A stretch of 64,000 nt of DNA from Streptomyces achromogenes (GCF_030816715.1 NZ_JAUSYH010000001.1:2046001-2110000); one strand, 5' to 3'; shown: positions 35,846-44,253, counted from the stretch's first letter. Program-made: numbers and translations. The notes: generated from the letters alone by a model not told the origin.

Positions 35846-36931
35846 CTACTGACGGATGGCCCAGCCCTTCTCCCGCAACGCCGACGACAGCACCACCGCC
35901 GACTTCGGCTCCACCATCAACTGCACGAGACCCGCCTGCTGCCCCGTCGCGTGCTCGATGCGGACGTCCTCGATGTTCACGCCCGCCTGCCCGGCGTCGG
36001 CGAAGATGCGGGCCAGCTGCCCCGGCTGGTCGTCGATCAGCACGGCGACGATCTCGTAGGCACGCGGAGCGGCCCCGTGCTTGCCGGGGACCCGTACCTG
36101 GCCCGCGTTGCCGCGGCGCAGCACGTTCGCCACGCCGTCGGCGCCCGCCCGGCGCTCGGCGTCGTCGGAGGACTGCAGGGCCCGCAGCGCCTGCACCGTC
36201 TCCGCCAGGTCGGCGGCGACGTCGGTGAGCAGGTCGGCGACCGGCCCGGGGTTCGCGGACAGGATGTCGATCCACATCCGGGGGTCGGAGGCGGCGATCC
36301 GGGTGACGTCCCGGATGCCCTGCCCGCACAGCCGTACGGCGGCCTCCTCGGCGTTCTCCAGCCGCGCCGCGACCATGCTGGAGACGAGGTGCGGCATGTG
36401 GGAGACGAGGGCGACGGCGCGGTCGTGGGCGTCCGCGTCCATGACCACGGGGACGGCCCGGCAGTGCGAGACCAGCTCCAGGGCGAGGTTCAGCACCTCG
36501 GTGTCGGTGTCCCGGGTCGGCGTCAGCACCCAGGGGCGCCCCTCGAAGAGGTCGCCGGTCGCGGCCAGCGGTCCGGACTTCTCCCGGCCCGACATGGGGT
36601 GGCTGCCGATGTACGCCGACAGGTCGAGGCCGAGCGCCTGCAGTTCGCGGCGCGGCCCGCCCTTGACGCTGGCCACGTCGAGGTAGCCGCGGGCCACCCC
36701 CCGGCGCATCGCGTCGGCGAGCACGCCGGCCACGTGGGCGGGCGGGGCGGCGATGATCGCGAGGTCGACCGGCCCCTGCGGCTCCTCGTCGGTGCCGGCG
36801 CCGAGCGCCGCCGCCGTACGGGCCTGCTCGGGATCGTGGTCGGCGAGGTGGACGCCGACGCCCCGCTGGGCGAGGGCCAGGGCCGCGGACGTGCCGATCA
36901 GCCCCGTTCCGATGACGAGCGCGGTCCTCAC
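35846..36931 (-). CDS. tyrA: Prephenate dehydrogenase with ACT domain
   Basis: Converts prephenate to 4-hydroxyphenylpyruvate in tyrosine synthesis, 361 residues. The N-terminal Rossmann motif is VIGTGLIGTSAALALA; the active-site block is GSHPMSGREKSGP. A helical dimerisation domain includes HDRAVALVSHMPHLVSS. The C-terminal ACT domain (about 283-355) begins YEIVAVLIDDQPGQLARIFADAG and should give feedback control. The GTG start overlaps the chorismate mutase stop by 4 bp (GTGA), coupling the two consecutive steps chorismate to prephenate to 4-hydroxyphenylpyruvate. Confidence 0.94.
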   Translation of the reverse strand: MRTALVIGTGLIGTSAALALAQRGVGVHLADHDPEQARTAAALGAGTDEEPQGPVDLAIIAAPPAHVAGVLADAMRRGVARGYLDVASVKGGPRRELQALGLDLSAYIGSHPMSGREKSGPLAATGDLFEGRPWVLTPTRDTDTEVLNLALELVSHCRAVPVVMDADAHDRAVALVSHMPHLVSSMVAARLENAEEAAVRLCGQGIRDVTRIAASDPRMWIDILSANPGPVADLLTDVAADLAETVQALRALQSSDDAERRAGADGVANVLRRGNAGQVRVPGKHGAAPRAYEIVAVLIDDQPGQLARIFADAGQAGVNIEDVRIEHATGQQAGLVQLMVEPKSAVVLSSALREKGWAIRQ

Positions 36932-37290
36932 TGGGCGATGTCCTTGCGCAGGGCTGCCGCGGCGCCGAGGTAGACGTGGCTGATCTCGGCGCGCGGGGTG
37001 TCCGACTCGACGTGCGCGAGTATCCGCACCACCCGCGGCATGGCGCCCGCGATGTCGAGTTCCTGGGCGCAGATCAGCGGCACGTCGACGATGCCCAGCT
37101 TGCGGGCGGCCGCCGCCGGGAAGTCGCTGTGCAGGTCCGGCGTTGCCGTGAACCAGATGCTGATCAGGTCGTCGGCGCCGAGCGCGTTGCGTTCCATGAC
37201 GGCGGTGAGGAGGGCGCCGACCTGCTCGTCCATGTGGCCGGCGTCGTCCCGCTCGAGTTGGACGGCTCCCCGGACCGCTCGTACCGCCAC
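36928..37290 (-). CDS. aroH: Chorismate mutase, AroH type
   Basis: Monofunctional AroH-fold chorismate mutase of 120 residues, catalysing chorismate to prephenate. Diagnostic segments are VRAVRGAVQLERDD at the N-terminus (Arg at the active site), ISIWFTATPDLHSDFPAAAAR, and VPLICAQELDIAGAMPRVVRILAHVE (Glu/Arg contacts). The fold is a trimeric pseudo-barrel in the family. Starts at 37290; overlaps tyrA by 4 bp. First gene of the aroH-tyrA unit. Confidence 0.93.
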   Translation of the reverse strand: MAVRAVRGAVQLERDDAGHMDEQVGALLTAVMERNALGADDLISIWFTATPDLHSDFPAAAARKLGIVDVPLICAQELDIAGAMPRVVRILAHVESDTPRAEISHVYLGAAAALRKDIAQ

Positions 37291-37489
37291 GGCGCTGCTC
37301 CTTGCTGAAGTGCTGGACTACGGCTGACTACGGCTCCTGCCACATCCAGCGTAGTCAGACCGCGTGAGCGCGGTGCGCGCAGCCCGCGTGCCGAGACGGC
37401 CGCACCCCCGTACGCCCTTTACGGCGGGTGCCGCCTGCGCTGTCATGGCACTCTGACGGCAGGACACCCGCATCGGGGGAAGGCCTGAC

Positions 37490-38146
37490 ATGAAGCGTCC
37501 CGGACCCCTGCTCACCCTTCTCGCGGGACTGGTGCTCGCGGCGTTCCTGCTGACGCTCAACGCGACGACGGGGACGAGGTCGGCCTCCTCCTCGTACCAG
37601 GAGCAGTCGCCGAGCCCGGCCCCCGTCCGCAGCAGCCAGGCCTCCCCCACGCCTGCGCCCACCCCCTCCCGTTCCGGGGCCGCCGACGCCGACTACGCCG
37701 GGCGCACGGACGACGACGCGGCGGCGATCGCCGTCTCCGTCCGCGGCGGCCGGGCGATCGCGTACTTCTGCGACGGCCGCACCCGGGAGTCGTGGCTGAA
37801 GGGCGACGTGGAGGACGACGGGACCCTGCGGCTCACCGGCGAGCACGGCGCGAAGCTGGAGGGCACCCTCGAGGACGGCAAGGGGATCGACGGCACGGTC
37901 GAGGTGGACGGAACGCGTCACGCCTTCGCCGCGGACCGGGCGAAGAAGCCGTCGGGGCTGTGGCGGGCGACCGCCACCGTACGCTCCGCGAAGATCGACG
38001 GCGGGTGGATCGTCCTGAAGGACGGCAGTCAGGTCGGCGTCGTCACCCGGGACGGCGAGCCCTCGCCCGCTCCCCGCATCGACCCGGAGACCGGCGCGGT
38101 GACGGTCGACGGACAGCGGCTCACGGCCCGCCCCGTGACGCCCTGA
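37490..38146 (+). CDS. Membrane-anchored or secreted hypothetical protein
   Basis: A 218-residue protein with an N-terminal signal-anchor (about residues 5-25: PLLTLLAGLVLAAFLLTL) and a Ser/Pro-rich spacer (about 32-65). The extracytoplasmic beta-rich domain (about 70-215) includes GRAIAYFCDGRTRESWLKG and repeated DG-type turns. No catalytic motif is seen. ATG 37490. It lies 34 bp upstream of the DUF6529 gene and in the same direction, so it may be the first gene of an operon with DUF6529 and the Rieske lipoprotein. It could be an accessory surface protein; function unknown. Confidence 0.75.
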   Translation: MKRPGPLLTLLAGLVLAAFLLTLNATTGTRSASSSYQEQSPSPAPVRSSQASPTPAPTPSRSGAADADYAGRTDDDAAAIAVSVRGGRAIAYFCDGRTRESWLKGDVEDDGTLRLTGEHGAKLEGTLEDGKGIDGTVEVDGTRHAFAADRAKKPSGLWRATATVRSAKIDGGWIVLKDGSQVGVVTRDGEPSPAPRIDPETGAVTVDGQRLTARPVTP

Positions 38147-38180
38147 CAACCCGCTGACCCCCTACGCGCAGGGAGCGACC

Positions 38181-38765
38181 ATGACCGTGGACCCGAACGC
38201 CGCCACCCAGGGCTTCCCGGGGCCCGGGCCCGCACCGCGCGGCCCGCGTCCGGCGCGCTATCTGGTCCCGGCGCTCGTCGCCGCCGCGGTGGCGCTCGGG
38301 CTGGGCGCGTACGGCCGTGTCCACGACCCGGCCGGGACGGCCTTCAACCTGGCCGGCTTCAGCAGCACGGGCGCGGTGAAGTCCTGGCTGGCGTCGGCCG
38401 CGATGCTCCTCGCGCTGGCGCAGCCGGTCTCGGCACTGATGCTGTACGGGAAGCTGCCGGGCCCCGCCTGGGCCGGCGGGCTGCACCGCTGGTCGGGCCG
38501 CGCGGCCTTCCTGATCGCGGTCCCGGTTGCGGTGCACTGCCTGTACGCGCTTGGCTGGCAGACGTACGAAACGCGCGTGATGTGGCACTCCGTCCTGGGT
38601 TGCTTCTTCTTCGGCGCTTTCAGTGCCAAGATGCTGCTGCTCCGCTGGGAGCGACTCCCGGGATGGCTGCTGCCGCTCGTCGGCGGACTCGTCTTCGCCG
38701 TGCTGACGGTCGTCTGGCTGACCTCGGCCCTCTGGTTCTTCCGCACGTTCGGAGTGACGACATGA
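38181..38765 (+). CDS. DUF6529-type membrane protein, putative b-heme carrier
   Basis: A 194-residue integral membrane protein with a Pro-rich cytoplasmic N-terminus and about five helices. Histidines fall at membrane-helix positions: GGLHRWSGRAA, VAVHCLYALGW and RVMWHSVLGC. This spacing is reminiscent of cytochrome b561/ferric-reductase-like heme-b proteins, although I infer heme binding only from the His pattern. The Rieske gene starts in its stop codon (ATGA), so the two products probably form one complex: a lipoprotein Rieske centre outside and a heme carrier in the membrane. ATG 38181 follows AGGGAGCGACC. Confidence 0.75.
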   Translation: MTVDPNAATQGFPGPGPAPRGPRPARYLVPALVAAAVALGLGAYGRVHDPAGTAFNLAGFSSTGAVKSWLASAAMLLALAQPVSALMLYGKLPGPAWAGGLHRWSGRAAFLIAVPVAVHCLYALGWQTYETRVMWHSVLGCFFFGAFSAKMLLLRWERLPGWLLPLVGGLVFAVLTVVWLTSALWFFRTFGVTT

Positions 38766-39181
38766 CTTCCCCCGCGACACGACGCACGGTCCTCCTGGCG
38801 ACGGGCGGCGCGGCAGCTGCGCTCACGGTCGGCTGCAGCGAATACGGCGACGACAGCTCGTCCTCGTCGAAGAAGTCCCCGAACGCCTCCGCCGGCCAGG
38901 AGCTCACGAAGACGAGCGACATCCCCGTCGGCGGCGGCAAGATCTTCGCCGACGAGAAGGTCGTCGTCACGCAGCCGACGAAGGACGACTTCAAGGCGTT
39001 CTCCGCGGTCTGCACCCATCAGGGCTGCACGGTCGCCACCATCGCCGACGGTCTGATCCACTGCCCCTGTCACCAGAGCGAGTTCCGCATCGCGGACGGC
39101 TCGGTGGCCCGCGGCCCGGCGCCGAAGCCGCTGCCCCCCGAGCAGATCACCGTCGCGGGCGGCGCGATCCGGCTGGCCTGA
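38762..39181 (+). CDS. Tat/lipoprotein Rieske [2Fe-2S] protein
   Basis: A 139-residue Rieske ferredoxin. The N-terminus has a twin arginine (TRRTVLLATGG) and a lipobox LTVGC, so it is probably exported folded by Tat and lipidated at Cys25. A Ser/Lys-rich linker leads to the Rieske fold (about 48-139). Cluster ligands are Cys84, His86, Cys101 and His104, with Cys89 and Cys103 as the disulfide of high-potential Rieske proteins (CTHQGC...CPCHQSEF). It is translationally coupled to the DUF6529 membrane protein. There is no cytochrome bc subunit nearby, so this is not the respiratory QcrA. Confidence 0.9.
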   Translation: MTSPATRRTVLLATGGAAAALTVGCSEYGDDSSSSSKKSPNASAGQELTKTSDIPVGGGKIFADEKVVVTQPTKDDFKAFSAVCTHQGCTVATIADGLIHCPCHQSEFRIADGSVARGPAPKPLPPEQITVAGGAIRLA

Positions 39182-39222
39182 ACCCCGGGCGGCCCCGGGT
39201 TGCGCCGGCGGCCCGAGGCTGC

Positions 39223-40245
39223 TCACTGGTCCCAGAGCGCCCCGAGCGTCATCAGTTCGCCGTGGTACTCGATCCGGTCCGCCCACGCCGTGGGCCAGGC
39301 GTCGGCGCCGGCGTGCGCGCCCGCGAAGGCGCCCGCGAGGCAGGCGATGGAGTCGGAGTCGCCGGACGAGCAGGCGGCCCGGCGCAGCACGGTGACCGGT
39401 TCGTCGGGGAAGAGCAGGAAGCACAGCAGACCGGCGGCCATGGCCTCTTCGGCGATCCACCCCTCCCCCGCCGCCAGGCACGGGTCGGTCTCGGGCGAGG
39501 GGCGGCGCAGCGTCTCCTGGAGGCGCTCCAGGACGGCGAGGCACTCGTCCCAGCCGCGCGTGATGAAGTGCTCCGGGCTCGGGTCCTGGCTGCGGGTCCA
39601 CAGGTCGCCGAGCCAGCGGTGGTGGTAGCGGGAGCGGTTGTCGAGGGCGTACGAGCGCAACAGCCCGACCAGCGCGGCGGGGTCGGAGCCCTGCGCGAGC
39701 AGCCGGACGGCGTGCGCGGTGAGGTCGGAGGCGGCGAGCGCGGTGGGATGCCCGTGGGTGAGGGCGGACTGGAGCTGGGCGGCGCCGGCCCGCTGCTCGT
39801 CGCTGAGCCCGGGGACGAGGCCGAGCGGCGCGACGCGCATGTTGGCGCCGCAGCCCTTGGAGCCGATCTGAGTGGCGTCCTGCCACAGCCGCGTGTCGTC
39901 CTCGAGGAGGTCGCAAGCGGTCAGGCAGGTGCGCCCCGGGGCCCGGTTGTTGTCCGGTGACCGGTACCAGGCCACGAACTCCTTCCGCAGCTGCGGCACC
40001 AGGGAGACCGGCACGAGCAGCCCGCGGTCCATGGCGGTCCGCAGGGCGCGCCCGACCGCCAGGGTCATCTGGGTGTCGTCGGAGACGAAGGCGCGCCCCG
40101 GGAGTTCCATCTCCCGCCAGGGCCCGCACTTGGCGAGGATCGACGGGACGTCGTTGAACTCGGTCGGGAACCCGAGCGCGTCCCCCAGGGCGAGTCCCAG
40201 CAGGGATCCGGTGGCGCGCTTTCGGACGGTGGTCGAGGTGGTCAT
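39223..40245 (-). CDS. ADP-ribosylglycohydrolase (DraG family)
   Basis: A 340-residue ADP-ribosyl-hydrolase. Family motifs: GLALGDALGFPTEF near the N-terminus, FVSDDTQMTLAV (metal-binding Asp-Asp-Thr), GSKGCGANMRVAPLGL, ALTHGHPTALAA, and GDSDSIACLAGAFAGA near the C-terminus (second metal-binding Asp pair). It should remove ADP-ribose from protein (arginine) or nucleic-acid targets; the target is unknown. Its ATG overlaps the stop codon of the Nudix/NrtR-type gene (ATGA at 40242-40245), so the two are one unit, transcribed from the large palindrome upstream. Confidence 0.88.
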   Translation of the reverse strand: MTTSTTVRKRATGSLLGLALGDALGFPTEFNDVPSILAKCGPWREMELPGRAFVSDDTQMTLAVGRALRTAMDRGLLVPVSLVPQLRKEFVAWYRSPDNNRAPGRTCLTACDLLEDDTRLWQDATQIGSKGCGANMRVAPLGLVPGLSDEQRAGAAQLQSALTHGHPTALAASDLTAHAVRLLAQGSDPAALVGLLRSYALDNRSRYHHRWLGDLWTRSQDPSPEHFITRGWDECLAVLERLQETLRRPSPETDPCLAAGEGWIAEEAMAAGLLCFLLFPDEPVTVLRRAACSSGDSDSIACLAGAFAGAHAGADAWPTAWADRIEYHGELMTLGALWDQ

Positions 40246-41021
40246 GCGGAACGTCCTTCCCGGGGCGGTCGCAGCAGGGGCGGGTGGAGCGCGGTGGCGG
40301 ACCCCGCCCGGTAGAGGGCGGCGGGTTTGCCGCGGCCGCCGGTGAGGCGCACGCCGCCGGGGACGGGCTCGACGAAGCCCGGGGTGGCGAGCACCTTGCG
40401 GCGGAAGTTGGGCCGGTCGAGGCCGGTCCCCCACACCGTCTCGTAGACCTGCTGGAGCTCCCCGAGGGTGAACTCGGGCGGGCAGAAGGCCGTCGCGAGA
40501 CAGGTGTACTCGAACTTGGCACCGACCCGGTCGTGGGCGTCCGCCAGGATCCGGTCGTGGTCGAAGGCGAGCGGCCGGGCGTCGTCGTACGGCTGCCAGC
40601 GCGCCTGTGCCGCGTCGCCGCCGCCCGTCGGCTCGGGCGCGTGGGGCAGCAGGGCCGCGAAGGCGACGGAGACGACCCGCATACGGGGGTCGCGGCCGGG
40701 CTCGCTGTAGGTGCGCAGCTGCTCCAGGTGCAGTCCGGAGACGTCCTTCAGGCCGGTCTCCTCGGCGAGTTCGCGGCGGGCGGCCGTCTCCGCGGACTCG
40801 TCCGGCAGCACGAAACCGCCGGGCAGCGCCCACCGGCCGGCGTACGGCTCCTGGCCGCGCTCGACGAGCAGCACGTGCAGGGCGCCCGCGCGGAGCGTGA
40901 GGACGGCGAGATCGACGGTGACCGCGAAGGGCTCGTAGGCGTGCTTGTCGTAGGCGCGCCGGTCGCCGGCGTCCCGGTCATCGGCGTCCCCGTTGGTGGC
41001 GTCCTCGTCGTGGCCCCGCAT
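40242..41021 (-). CDS. Nudix/NrtR-type regulator of ADP-ribose metabolism
   Basis: A 259-residue protein. An acidic N-terminus (about 1-28) precedes a Nudix domain (about 30-165) with an intact Nudix box (GFVLPDESAETAARRELAEE, then TGL) and a C-terminal winged-helix domain (about 170-235, with FTLGELQQVYETVWG and RPNFRRKVL). This two-domain layout is the NrtR family, repressors of NAD genes that sense ADP-ribose. Many NrtRs have a dead Nudix box; this one looks catalytic. ATG 41021 is chosen because AAGGGGGTG lies 8 nt upstream. The start region lies inside or next to a 43-bp palindrome, so autoregulation is likely. Coupled to the ADP-ribosylglycohydrolase gene. Confidence 0.85.
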   Translation of the reverse strand: MRGHDEDATNGDADDRDAGDRRAYDKHAYEPFAVTVDLAVLTLRAGALHVLLVERGQEPYAGRWALPGGFVLPDESAETAARRELAEETGLKDVSGLHLEQLRTYSEPGRDPRMRVVSVAFAALLPHAPEPTGGGDAAQARWQPYDDARPLAFDHDRILADAHDRVGAKFEYTCLATAFCPPEFTLGELQQVYETVWGTGLDRPNFRRKVLATPGFVEPVPGGVRLTGGRGKPAALYRAGSATALHPPLLRPPREGRSA

Positions 41022-41026
41022 GACGA

Positions 41027-41069
41027 ACACCCCCTTTTAATAGTCATCACGACTATAAAAAGGGGGTGT
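41027..41069. promoter_or_regulatory. 43-bp near-perfect palindrome over the NrtR-type start
   Basis: Two 19-bp arms (41027-41045 and 41051-41069) with a 5-bp spacer and a single mismatch. The centre is AATAGTC-ATCAC-GACTATA. The minus-strand arm nearest the gene is also the ribosome-binding site. It could be an NrtR operator, an RNA hairpin hiding the RBS, or both. Confidence 0.75.
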
Positions 41070-41105
41070 CGTCCCGCACAAGCCCCGGGGTCCGGGATTC
41101 GCGTC

Positions 41106-42272
41106 CTAGAGGTCGACTTCCTGCATCAGCATGCCGACCTCGGTGTTGGACAGCCGGCGCAGCCAGCCCGACTTCTGGTCGCCCAGGGTGATCGGGCCGA
41201 AGGCGACGCGCACCAGCTTGTCGACGGGGAAGCCGGCCTCGGCCAGCATCCGGCGCACGATGTGCTTGCGGCCCTCGTGCAGGGTCACCTCGACCAGGTA
41301 GTTCTTGCCGGTCTGCTCGACGACCCGGAAGTGGTCCGCCTTCGCGTACCCGTCCTCCAACTGGATGCCGTCCTTGAGCTTCTTGCCCAGGTCACGCGGG
41401 ATGGGGCCCACGATGTGCGCGAGGTAGACCTTCTTCACGCCGTACTTGGGGTGGGTCAGCCGGTGCGCCAGCTCACCGTGGTTGGTCAGCAGGATGACGC
41501 CCTCGGTCTCGGTGTCGAGCCGACCGACGTGGAACAGCCGCGTCTCGCGGTTGGTCACGTAGTCGCCGAGGCACTGCCGGCCCTCGTTGTCCTCCATCGT
41601 GGAGACGACGCCGGCCGGCTTGTTCAGCGAGAAGAACTGGTACGTCTGCGTGGCGACGGTCAGACCGTCGACCTTGACCTCGTCCTTCTCCGGGTCGACC
41701 CGCTTGCCCTGCTCCAGGACGATCTCGCCGTTGACCTCGACCCTGGCCTGCTCGATCAGCTCCTCGCAGGAGCGCCGGGAGCCGTAGCCCGCGCGCGCGA
41801 GGACCTTCTGCAGCCGCTCGCCCTCCTGCTCGGCGCCCGGGAAGGTCTTGGGCGTCTTGACGTCCTTCTTGCCCGCGTACCGCTCGCGGTTGCGCTCCTC
41901 GGCCCGCGCCTCGTACTCCCGCGAGGTCGCCGGGACCCAACGGCCGCGCCCGGTGCCCTGCCCCTGCTTGGGGCCGCCCTTGGCGCCGCCGCGCGCGGAC
42001 GCGCCGCGCCCCGACTTCGGGCCCTCGTGGGTGCCGCCGGGACCCACGTCGTAGCGGCGCTCCTCCGGGCGCGGGTTCTTCGGCCTGGCGCCCTGCTGGT
42101 CGTCGCGGGCGTTCCCGGCGCCGCGGTGATCACCGCGGCCGCCGCCACTTCCGCCGCGACCACCGCCGCTGCTCCCGCCGCGACCGCCGCCGCTCCCGCC
42201 GCGGCCGCCGCTGTTGCCACCACGGCTCCCGCCGTTGTTTCCGCTGCTGTTCCTGCCGCTGCTGCTTCGCAT
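41106..42272 (-). CDS. rluB: 23S rRNA pseudouridine synthase RluB-like with RG-rich N-terminus
   Basis: RluB/RsuA-family pseudouridine synthase of 388 residues. Residues 1-110 are low-complexity Gly/Arg/Ser (GGRGGSGGGRGGSS), probably RNA-binding. An S4 domain (about 150-200, LQKVLARAGYGSRRSCEELI) precedes the catalytic domain with RLDTETEGVILLTN, where the Asp of GRLDTETEG is the nucleophile. The family isomerises U2605 of 23S rRNA. The ATG shares a base with the scpB stop codon (TGATG), so it is translationally coupled. Last gene of the parA-RHH-scpA-scpB-rluB operon; scpAB-rluB adjacency is widespread. Confidence 0.9.
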   Translation of the reverse strand: MRSSSGRNSSGNNGGSRGGNSGGRGGSGGGRGGSSGGGRGGSGGGRGDHRGAGNARDDQQGARPKNPRPEERRYDVGPGGTHEGPKSGRGASARGGAKGGPKQGQGTGRGRWVPATSREYEARAEERNRERYAGKKDVKTPKTFPGAEQEGERLQKVLARAGYGSRRSCEELIEQARVEVNGEIVLEQGKRVDPEKDEVKVDGLTVATQTYQFFSLNKPAGVVSTMEDNEGRQCLGDYVTNRETRLFHVGRLDTETEGVILLTNHGELAHRLTHPKYGVKKVYLAHIVGPIPRDLGKKLKDGIQLEDGYAKADHFRVVEQTGKNYLVEVTLHEGRKHIVRRMLAEAGFPVDKLVRVAFGPITLGDQKSGWLRRLSNTEVGMLMQEVDL

Positions 42273-42898
42273 CAAAGTTCCGTCTTGTCGTCTGCGTCCT
42301 CGGAATCCGGAGCGTCCGGATCGAACGACGGCACGCCCTCCTGGGTCTCGGCCTCGATCGCCTCCGCCTCAGGCAGGAAGGGCGCGAGTTCCGGGAGCTC
42401 GTCCAGGCCGCGCAGGCCCATCCGCTCCAGAAAGTAGTTCGTCGTCACGTACAGGATCGCACCTGTTTCGGGTTCCGCGCCCGCCTCCTCCACCAGACCG
42501 CGCTGGAGCAGGGTGCGCATCACACCGTCACAGTTCACTCCGCGCACCGCGGAGACCCTGCTGCGGCTGACCGGCTGGCGGTAGGCGACGACCGCCAGGG
42601 TCTCCAGCGCCGCCTGGGTGAGCCGGGCCTGCTGGCCGTCCAGGACGAACCCCTCGACGGCCGCCGCGAACTCCGGCCGGGTGTAGAACCGCCAGCCGCC
42701 CGCGACGAGCCGGAGCTCGAATCCGCGCCCCTGCACGGTGTACTCGTCGGCCAGCTCGCGCAGCGCGTCCGCTACGCTGCGCCGTGGCCGCTGGAGGATC
42801 TTCGCGAGATGCTCCTCGGTCGCGGGCTCGTCGACGACCATCAGGACGGCCTCGAGAGCCGGCTTGAGATCCAGTGCGGCGACGGTCTCCTCGCTCAC
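42272..42898 (-). CDS. scpB: Segregation and condensation protein B
   Basis: Kleisin-partner (Kite) subunit of the SMC-ScpAB condensin, 208 residues. The two winged helices are visible: LKPALEAVLMVVDEPATEEH and LTQAALETLAVVAYRQPVSR, followed by VRGVNCDGVMRTLLQRGLVEE, the ScpB signature. An acidic tail (about 175-208) is typical of actinobacteria. The GTG start overlaps the scpA stop by 4 bp (GTGA). Acts on the nucleoid with Smc to fold and segregate chromosomes. Confidence 0.94.
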   Translation of the reverse strand: MSEETVAALDLKPALEAVLMVVDEPATEEHLAKILQRPRRSVADALRELADEYTVQGRGFELRLVAGGWRFYTRPEFAAAVEGFVLDGQQARLTQAALETLAVVAYRQPVSRSRVSAVRGVNCDGVMRTLLQRGLVEEAGAEPETGAILYVTTNYFLERMGLRGLDELPELAPFLPEAEAIEAETQEGVPSFDPDAPDSEDADDKTEL

Positions 42899-44235
42899 GT
42901 CTTCGTCTCCTTCCCGGGCTCCTCGGGAGGCCGGTCGAACTCGTCGGTGACCCTGGGCTGCGCTTCCCCGTCCCCGCCGGTCCAGCGCACCAGAAGCTCA
43001 CCGAGCGCGGTCTCCTGGTCGAGGGCGACGGCCTTCTCCCGGTACAGCTCCAGCAGCGCGAGAAAACGGGCGACGACGGTGAGGGTGTCGTCGGTGTCCG
43101 CCACCAGCGCCCGGAAGCTGGCCTCGCCGAGCTCACGCAGCCGTGCGACGACGATCCCGGCCTGCTCCTGCACGCTCACCAGCGGCGCGTGGATGTGGTC
43201 GACGTACACCTGCGGCTTGGCCCTCGGCTGCATCGCCTTGACGGCGAGTCTCGCGAACCCTTCCGCGCCGATGCTGATGACCACCTCGGGCAGCAGCTCG
43301 GCGTGATGCGGTTCCAGTCCGACGGTGCGGGGGTAGCGGCGGCCCTCGCTCTCCAGCCGGTGCGTGAAGATGTCGGCGATCTGCTTGTAGGCGCGGTACT
43401 GCAGCAGACGGGCGAAGAGCAGGTCCCGGGCCTCCAGCAGCGCCAGGTCGGCCTCGTCCTCGACCTCGGCGGCGGGCAGCAGCCGCGCCGCCTTCAGATC
43501 GAGCAGGGTGGCGGCGACGACCAGGAACTCGGTCGTCTGGTCCAGGTCCCAGTCGGGGCCCATCGCCCTGATGTGCGCCATGAACTCGTCGGTGACCTTC
43601 GACAGCGCGACCTCGGTGACGTCCAGCTTGTGCTTGGAGATCAGCTGGAGCAACAGGTCGAAGGGCCCCTCGAAGTTGGCGAGCCGGACCTTGAAGACAC
43701 CGTCGGGCACCCCCTCCACAACGGCCACGGAACTCCCGGGAACAGCTCCCGGAGCAGCGGTTTCGGCGGCAGCGGCGCCAGGAACAGCCCCCCGCGGGGC
43801 GGCGGCTCGTGAAGCGGCGGTTCCCGGGGCGGCGGCTCCCGAGGCAGGGGTGCCTGAAACGGCAGTCCCCGGGACAGCGGGTCCTGGGGCGGTGGCTCCT
43901 TGGGCAACCGGTTCCGCGCCTTTTTCCGGATCCCGGACGAGCGCATGCGGGGAAACCGCTTCCCGGCCCGTTTCCGGTTCCGGCGTGGAGGGGGCTGCTG
44001 CAACCGGTTGCCCGCCCGTTTCCGGCTCCCCGGCGACGGGTTCCGCGGCAACCGGTCCCGGGCTCGCCGCCGTGGTGACCGGCTCCGGAACCGTTTCCGC
44101 TGCGGCCGGATCCGTCACGGCGGGCTCGGGCCCGGGCTCCGGACCGGCGGATGCCGTGCCCGGTCCCCGCCCCAGCGCTCGCCGACGGCCGGCTGCTGCG
44201 CCGGGGCCGGGGACGGAGGCGTTGTTCGAGGTCAT
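42895..44235 (-). CDS. scpA: Segregation and condensation protein A with long N-terminal extension
   Basis: Kleisin subunit of SMC-ScpAB, 446 residues, about 1.7 times the usual length. The kleisin core starts at about residue 178 (GVFKVRLANFEGPFDLLLQL) and continues with ISKHKLDVTEVALSKVTDEF, the FLVVAATLLDLKAARLLP block and a C-terminal winged helix (VVARFLALLELYREKAVALD). Residues 1-176 are Ala/Pro/Glu-rich with degenerate short repeats (such as PGTAVSGTPASGAAAPGTAA), predicted disordered. ATG 44235. Overlaps scpB by 4 bp; the RHH gene ends 18 bp upstream. The extension may tether partners, but that is speculation. Confidence 0.93.
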   Translation of the reverse strand: MTSNNASVPGPGAAAGRRRALGRGPGTASAGPEPGPEPAVTDPAAAETVPEPVTTAASPGPVAAEPVAGEPETGGQPVAAAPSTPEPETGREAVSPHALVRDPEKGAEPVAQGATAPGPAVPGTAVSGTPASGAAAPGTAASRAAAPRGAVPGAAAAETAAPGAVPGSSVAVVEGVPDGVFKVRLANFEGPFDLLLQLISKHKLDVTEVALSKVTDEFMAHIRAMGPDWDLDQTTEFLVVAATLLDLKAARLLPAAEVEDEADLALLEARDLLFARLLQYRAYKQIADIFTHRLESEGRRYPRTVGLEPHHAELLPEVVISIGAEGFARLAVKAMQPRAKPQVYVDHIHAPLVSVQEQAGIVVARLRELGEASFRALVADTDDTLTVVARFLALLELYREKAVALDQETALGELLVRWTGGDGEAQPRVTDEFDRPPEEPGKETKT

Positions 44236-44253
44236 GGCCTCCGCAGGCTACCG

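Noticed and set aside
42250..42350. Separate small gene at the RluB start, from the Gly/Arg repeats
   Set aside because: The repeats are in frame with RluB and follow the coupled ATG; N-terminal RG-rich extensions are usual in this group.
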